DNA of 7,976 nt from an uncultured Collinsella sp. (GTDB taxonomy: Bacteria; Actinomycetota; Coriobacteriia; Coriobacteriales; Coriobacteriaceae). Under the pieces are notes generated by a model, which had not been told where the DNA came from, did no database searches, and saw only the letters and a program-made list of their open reading frames with translations. Positions 6,443 to 7,976 of the stretch are shown here, in pieces (position 1 is the stretch's first letter; each line of letters begins with the position of its first letter). Location of the stretch: assembly GCA_934667065.1 (NCBI GenBank), contig CAKULD010000014.1:1-7976 (forward strand), in the 5' to 3' direction. Both the position numbers and the translations under genes were made by a program.

Positions 6443-7837
6443 TTACTTCTTGCTCTCGGGCAAGACCAGATCCACGGCGGCATCCTTGGCAGCATCGATG
6501 TGCTGAGCCACGACCGGCGTCTGCGGAAGGATCAGGTTGAGCACGATGGCCATGATGGCGGTGGGAGTTACGGCATTGGAGCCGATGACGGTGGACACCC
6601 AGGTGGGCATACCCTCGCCGGCAAGGCAACCGCTGGCCATCCAGATACCCAGGCCAAAAACGACGGAGGTGCCGACGATGGTGGTAGTGCGCTGCGTGAG
6701 GCCCTCGCGGGTGAACATGCGCACGCCGTTCATGGTGATGGTGCCAAAGACGCCGACGGTCGCGCCGCCGATGACGGGCTGCGGGATAGCGGAAAGGACG
6801 GCAGAGAGCTGCGGGAACAGACCGGCGATGGCAAAGACGGCCGCAATGGTCACAAAAACCCACTTGTTGACGACCTTGTTGGAGCAGATGATGCCCACGT
6901 TCTGGCCAAGGGCGCTGGTGGGAAGACCGCCCAGCAGGCCGCCGACCATAGAGGTGAGGCCCTGGGACACGATAGCGCCGGAGAGCTCGCGCTCGGTGGG
7001 CATGCGGTCGATGGAGCCCAGGCAGGCGGCGGAGACGTCACCGATAACCTGGATGGCAACCATGGGGAACACGACGGCGAGGGTAATGCAGACCTCGGGA
7101 TCAAACTCGAGCGCGTAGGGCATGAGCTTGGGAAGGGCGAAGGCCTGAGCGGTGGCGACGCTGGAGAAGTCAATCATGCCAAAGGGGATGGAGACGATCA
7201 TGCCAACGATCATGCCAAAGAACACAGATCCCAGCTTGAGCGTTCCCTTGCCAAAGTTGGCAAGTGCGAAGACCACGGCGAAGGTGATAAGAGCGACGCA
7301 CCAGGCCTGCGGAGTGCCCCACAGCGGCGTACCCATACCGCCGGCCATATACTTGACGGCCGTGGGATACAGCGAAACGCCAATGGAGAAGATGACCGTA
7401 CCGGTCACGACGGGCGGGAACAGCCATTTAATCTTGCTGTAGGCCAGACCAAAGAGGACCGCGACGGCGCCGCCGACGATCTCGCCGCCCAACAGCGCGC
7501 CAAAGCTAAAGCCCGAGGCCCCCATGGCCTGCAGGGCCGGCAGGAACGCGAACGAAACGCCCATGACGATGGGCAGGCCGCCGCCGATGCGACGGAAGGG
7601 GGCGAAGGCCTGAAGGGCCGTGTCGATCGCCGAAAGAATGAGCGCGACCTGGATGATGTCGGTGCTCTGCTGGCTATTAAAGCCGTAGACGCCGGCCATG
7701 ATGACCGCTGGGGTAATGATGCCGGCAAACGATGCCAGTACGTGCTGGAGGGCACACGGGATCATTTCCTTAACGGGAGGCATGCCTTCGCGAGTGAACA
7801 GGGCTTCAGTGCCGTTCGTAACCGTCTCCTGGGTCAT
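6443..7837 (-). CDS. NCS2-family nucleobase permease (xanthine/uracil permease type)
   Basis: A 464-residue inner-membrane nucleobase transporter of the NCS2 (xanthine/uracil permease) family, with about 12-14 hydrophobic segments from residue 25 to 440 and the usual length. Family marks include QHVLASF (31-37), SFAFLPALQAMG (95-106), IGDVSAACLGS (265-275), the signature GQNVGIICSNK (311-321) and IPQPVIGGATVGVFGT (351-366). The gene context points to uptake of xanthine, urate or a related base, probably with an ion. By eye alignment to E. coli XanQ, two positions that are acidic there (E272, D304) are Q263 and Q292 here, and the conserved Thr of the signature motif is N320; Q312 and N313 are kept. 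The start at 7837 has GAGGA (7849-7853) and GGTGG (7842-7846) upstream. An in-frame ATG at 7924 abuts the promoter -10 and is unlikely to be used. It is the first gene of the visible operon. Confidence 0.92.
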   Translation of the reverse strand: MTQETVTNGTEALFTREGMPPVKEMIPCALQHVLASFAGIITPAVIMAGVYGFNSQQSTDIIQVALILSAIDTALQAFAPFRRIGGGLPIVMGVSFAFLPALQAMGASGFSFGALLGGEIVGGAVAVLFGLAYSKIKWLFPPVVTGTVIFSIGVSLYPTAVKYMAGGMGTPLWGTPQAWCVALITFAVVFALANFGKGTLKLGSVFFGMIVGMIVSIPFGMIDFSSVATAQAFALPKLMPYALEFDPEVCITLAVVFPMVAIQVIGDVSAACLGSIDRMPTERELSGAIVSQGLTSMVGGLLGGLPTSALGQNVGIICSNKVVNKWVFVTIAAVFAIAGLFPQLSAVLSAIPQPVIGGATVGVFGTITMNGVRMFTREGLTQRTTTIVGTSVVFGLGIWMASGCLAGEGMPTWVSTVIGSNAVTPTAIMAIVLNLILPQTPVVAQHIDAAKDAAVDLVLPESKK

Positions 7838-7976
7838 TTGACCACCAATCCTCGAAGTAGTTGTTTTCGCATCTAACGCCCTATTGTGACGCAGTGCGGG
7901 GTTGAGGTTGTGCCTTCGTTTCATATCGTATTAAAGATTTTTCTTATACTCAATAATAATTTTTTGTTATCAGACT
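7838..7976 (-). promoter_or_regulatory. Upstream region and leader of the operon
   Basis: This 139-bp non-coding end of the window turns sharply A+T-rich from about 7922 to 7976, unlike the rest. It holds the predicted promoter, an A-tract (7961-7966, UP-element-like) just upstream of the -35, and a leader of about 80 bases before the permease ATG. No clear riboswitch fold or further gene was found. The region may continue beyond the window. Confidence 0.6.
7925..7953 (-). promoter_or_regulatory. Predicted sigma-70-type promoter of the purine operon
   Basis: On the minus strand TTGAGT (7948-7953, four of six to TTGACA) and TACGAT (7925-7930, four of six to TATAAT) are separated by exactly 17 bases, in the only strongly A+T-rich stretch of the window. 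A start near 7918 would give a leader of about 80 bases. A short inverted repeat (AAGA/TCTT) falls in the spacer. Confidence 0.55.

Noticed and set aside
6500..7876. Long plus-strand open frame antisense to the permease
   Set aside because: Its product is extremely rich in Asp, Gly, His and Lys, a mirror of hydrophobic transmembrane codons, not a real protein.
7838..7924. Earlier ATG for the permease, adding 29 residues
   Set aside because: It lies directly beside the predicted -10 and so would precede the likely transcript start; the added residues are basic and polar and not typical of the family.
7956..7970. ATAA-N7-TTAT inverted repeat upstream of the promoter
   Set aside because: The arms are only four A/T bases in an A+T-rich stretch, so chance is a sufficient explanation.

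Overview
The window (high G+C, roughly 60% by eye) reads as one minus-strand operon for anaerobic purine breakdown. It has five protein genes, all in the same direction. The protein types, fused oxygen-sensitive Fe-S and molybdenum enzymes, and the strong G/C bias at third codon positions suggest an anaerobic gut actinobacterium of the Coriobacteriia (Collinsella-like). That placement is an inference from composition and gene content only.

In transcription order (high to low coordinates): an A+T-rich promoter with a sigma-70-like -35/-10 pair at 7925-7953; an NCS2-family xanthine/uracil-type permease (6443-7837); a 196-bp gap with several hairpins; the SsnA-type aminohydrolase (4891-6246); a 150-bp gap holding a chain of four hairpins; the large flavin/Fe-S reductase YgfK (1741-4740); a 159-residue protein with four 4Fe-4S motifs that matches the core of RnfB (1251-1730); and the first 412 codons of a selenium-dependent-type xanthine dehydrogenase with fused 2Fe-2S and molybdopterin domains (1-1238, cut by the window edge). 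The last three genes are packed with 10-12 bp gaps and each has a clean AAGGGA or AGGAG ribosome binding site.

The genes can be read as one pathway. The permease imports a purine base, SsnA hydrolyses an amino or amide bond, the molybdenum enzyme oxidises xanthine-type rings, and YgfK (built from the same modules as dihydropyrimidine dehydrogenase, in a different order) plausibly reduces a purine-derived ring. The RnfB-core protein between YgfK and the dehydrogenase is a candidate electron carrier linking the oxidative and reductive steps. ygfK, ssnA and xdh homologues are known to co-occur in selenium and purine/urate clusters. The redox-coupling role, the atypical polar residues in the permease, and the structured intergenic RNAs are the points most worth a second look. 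No RNA genes, mobile elements, CRISPR arrays or convincing intrinsic terminators were seen.
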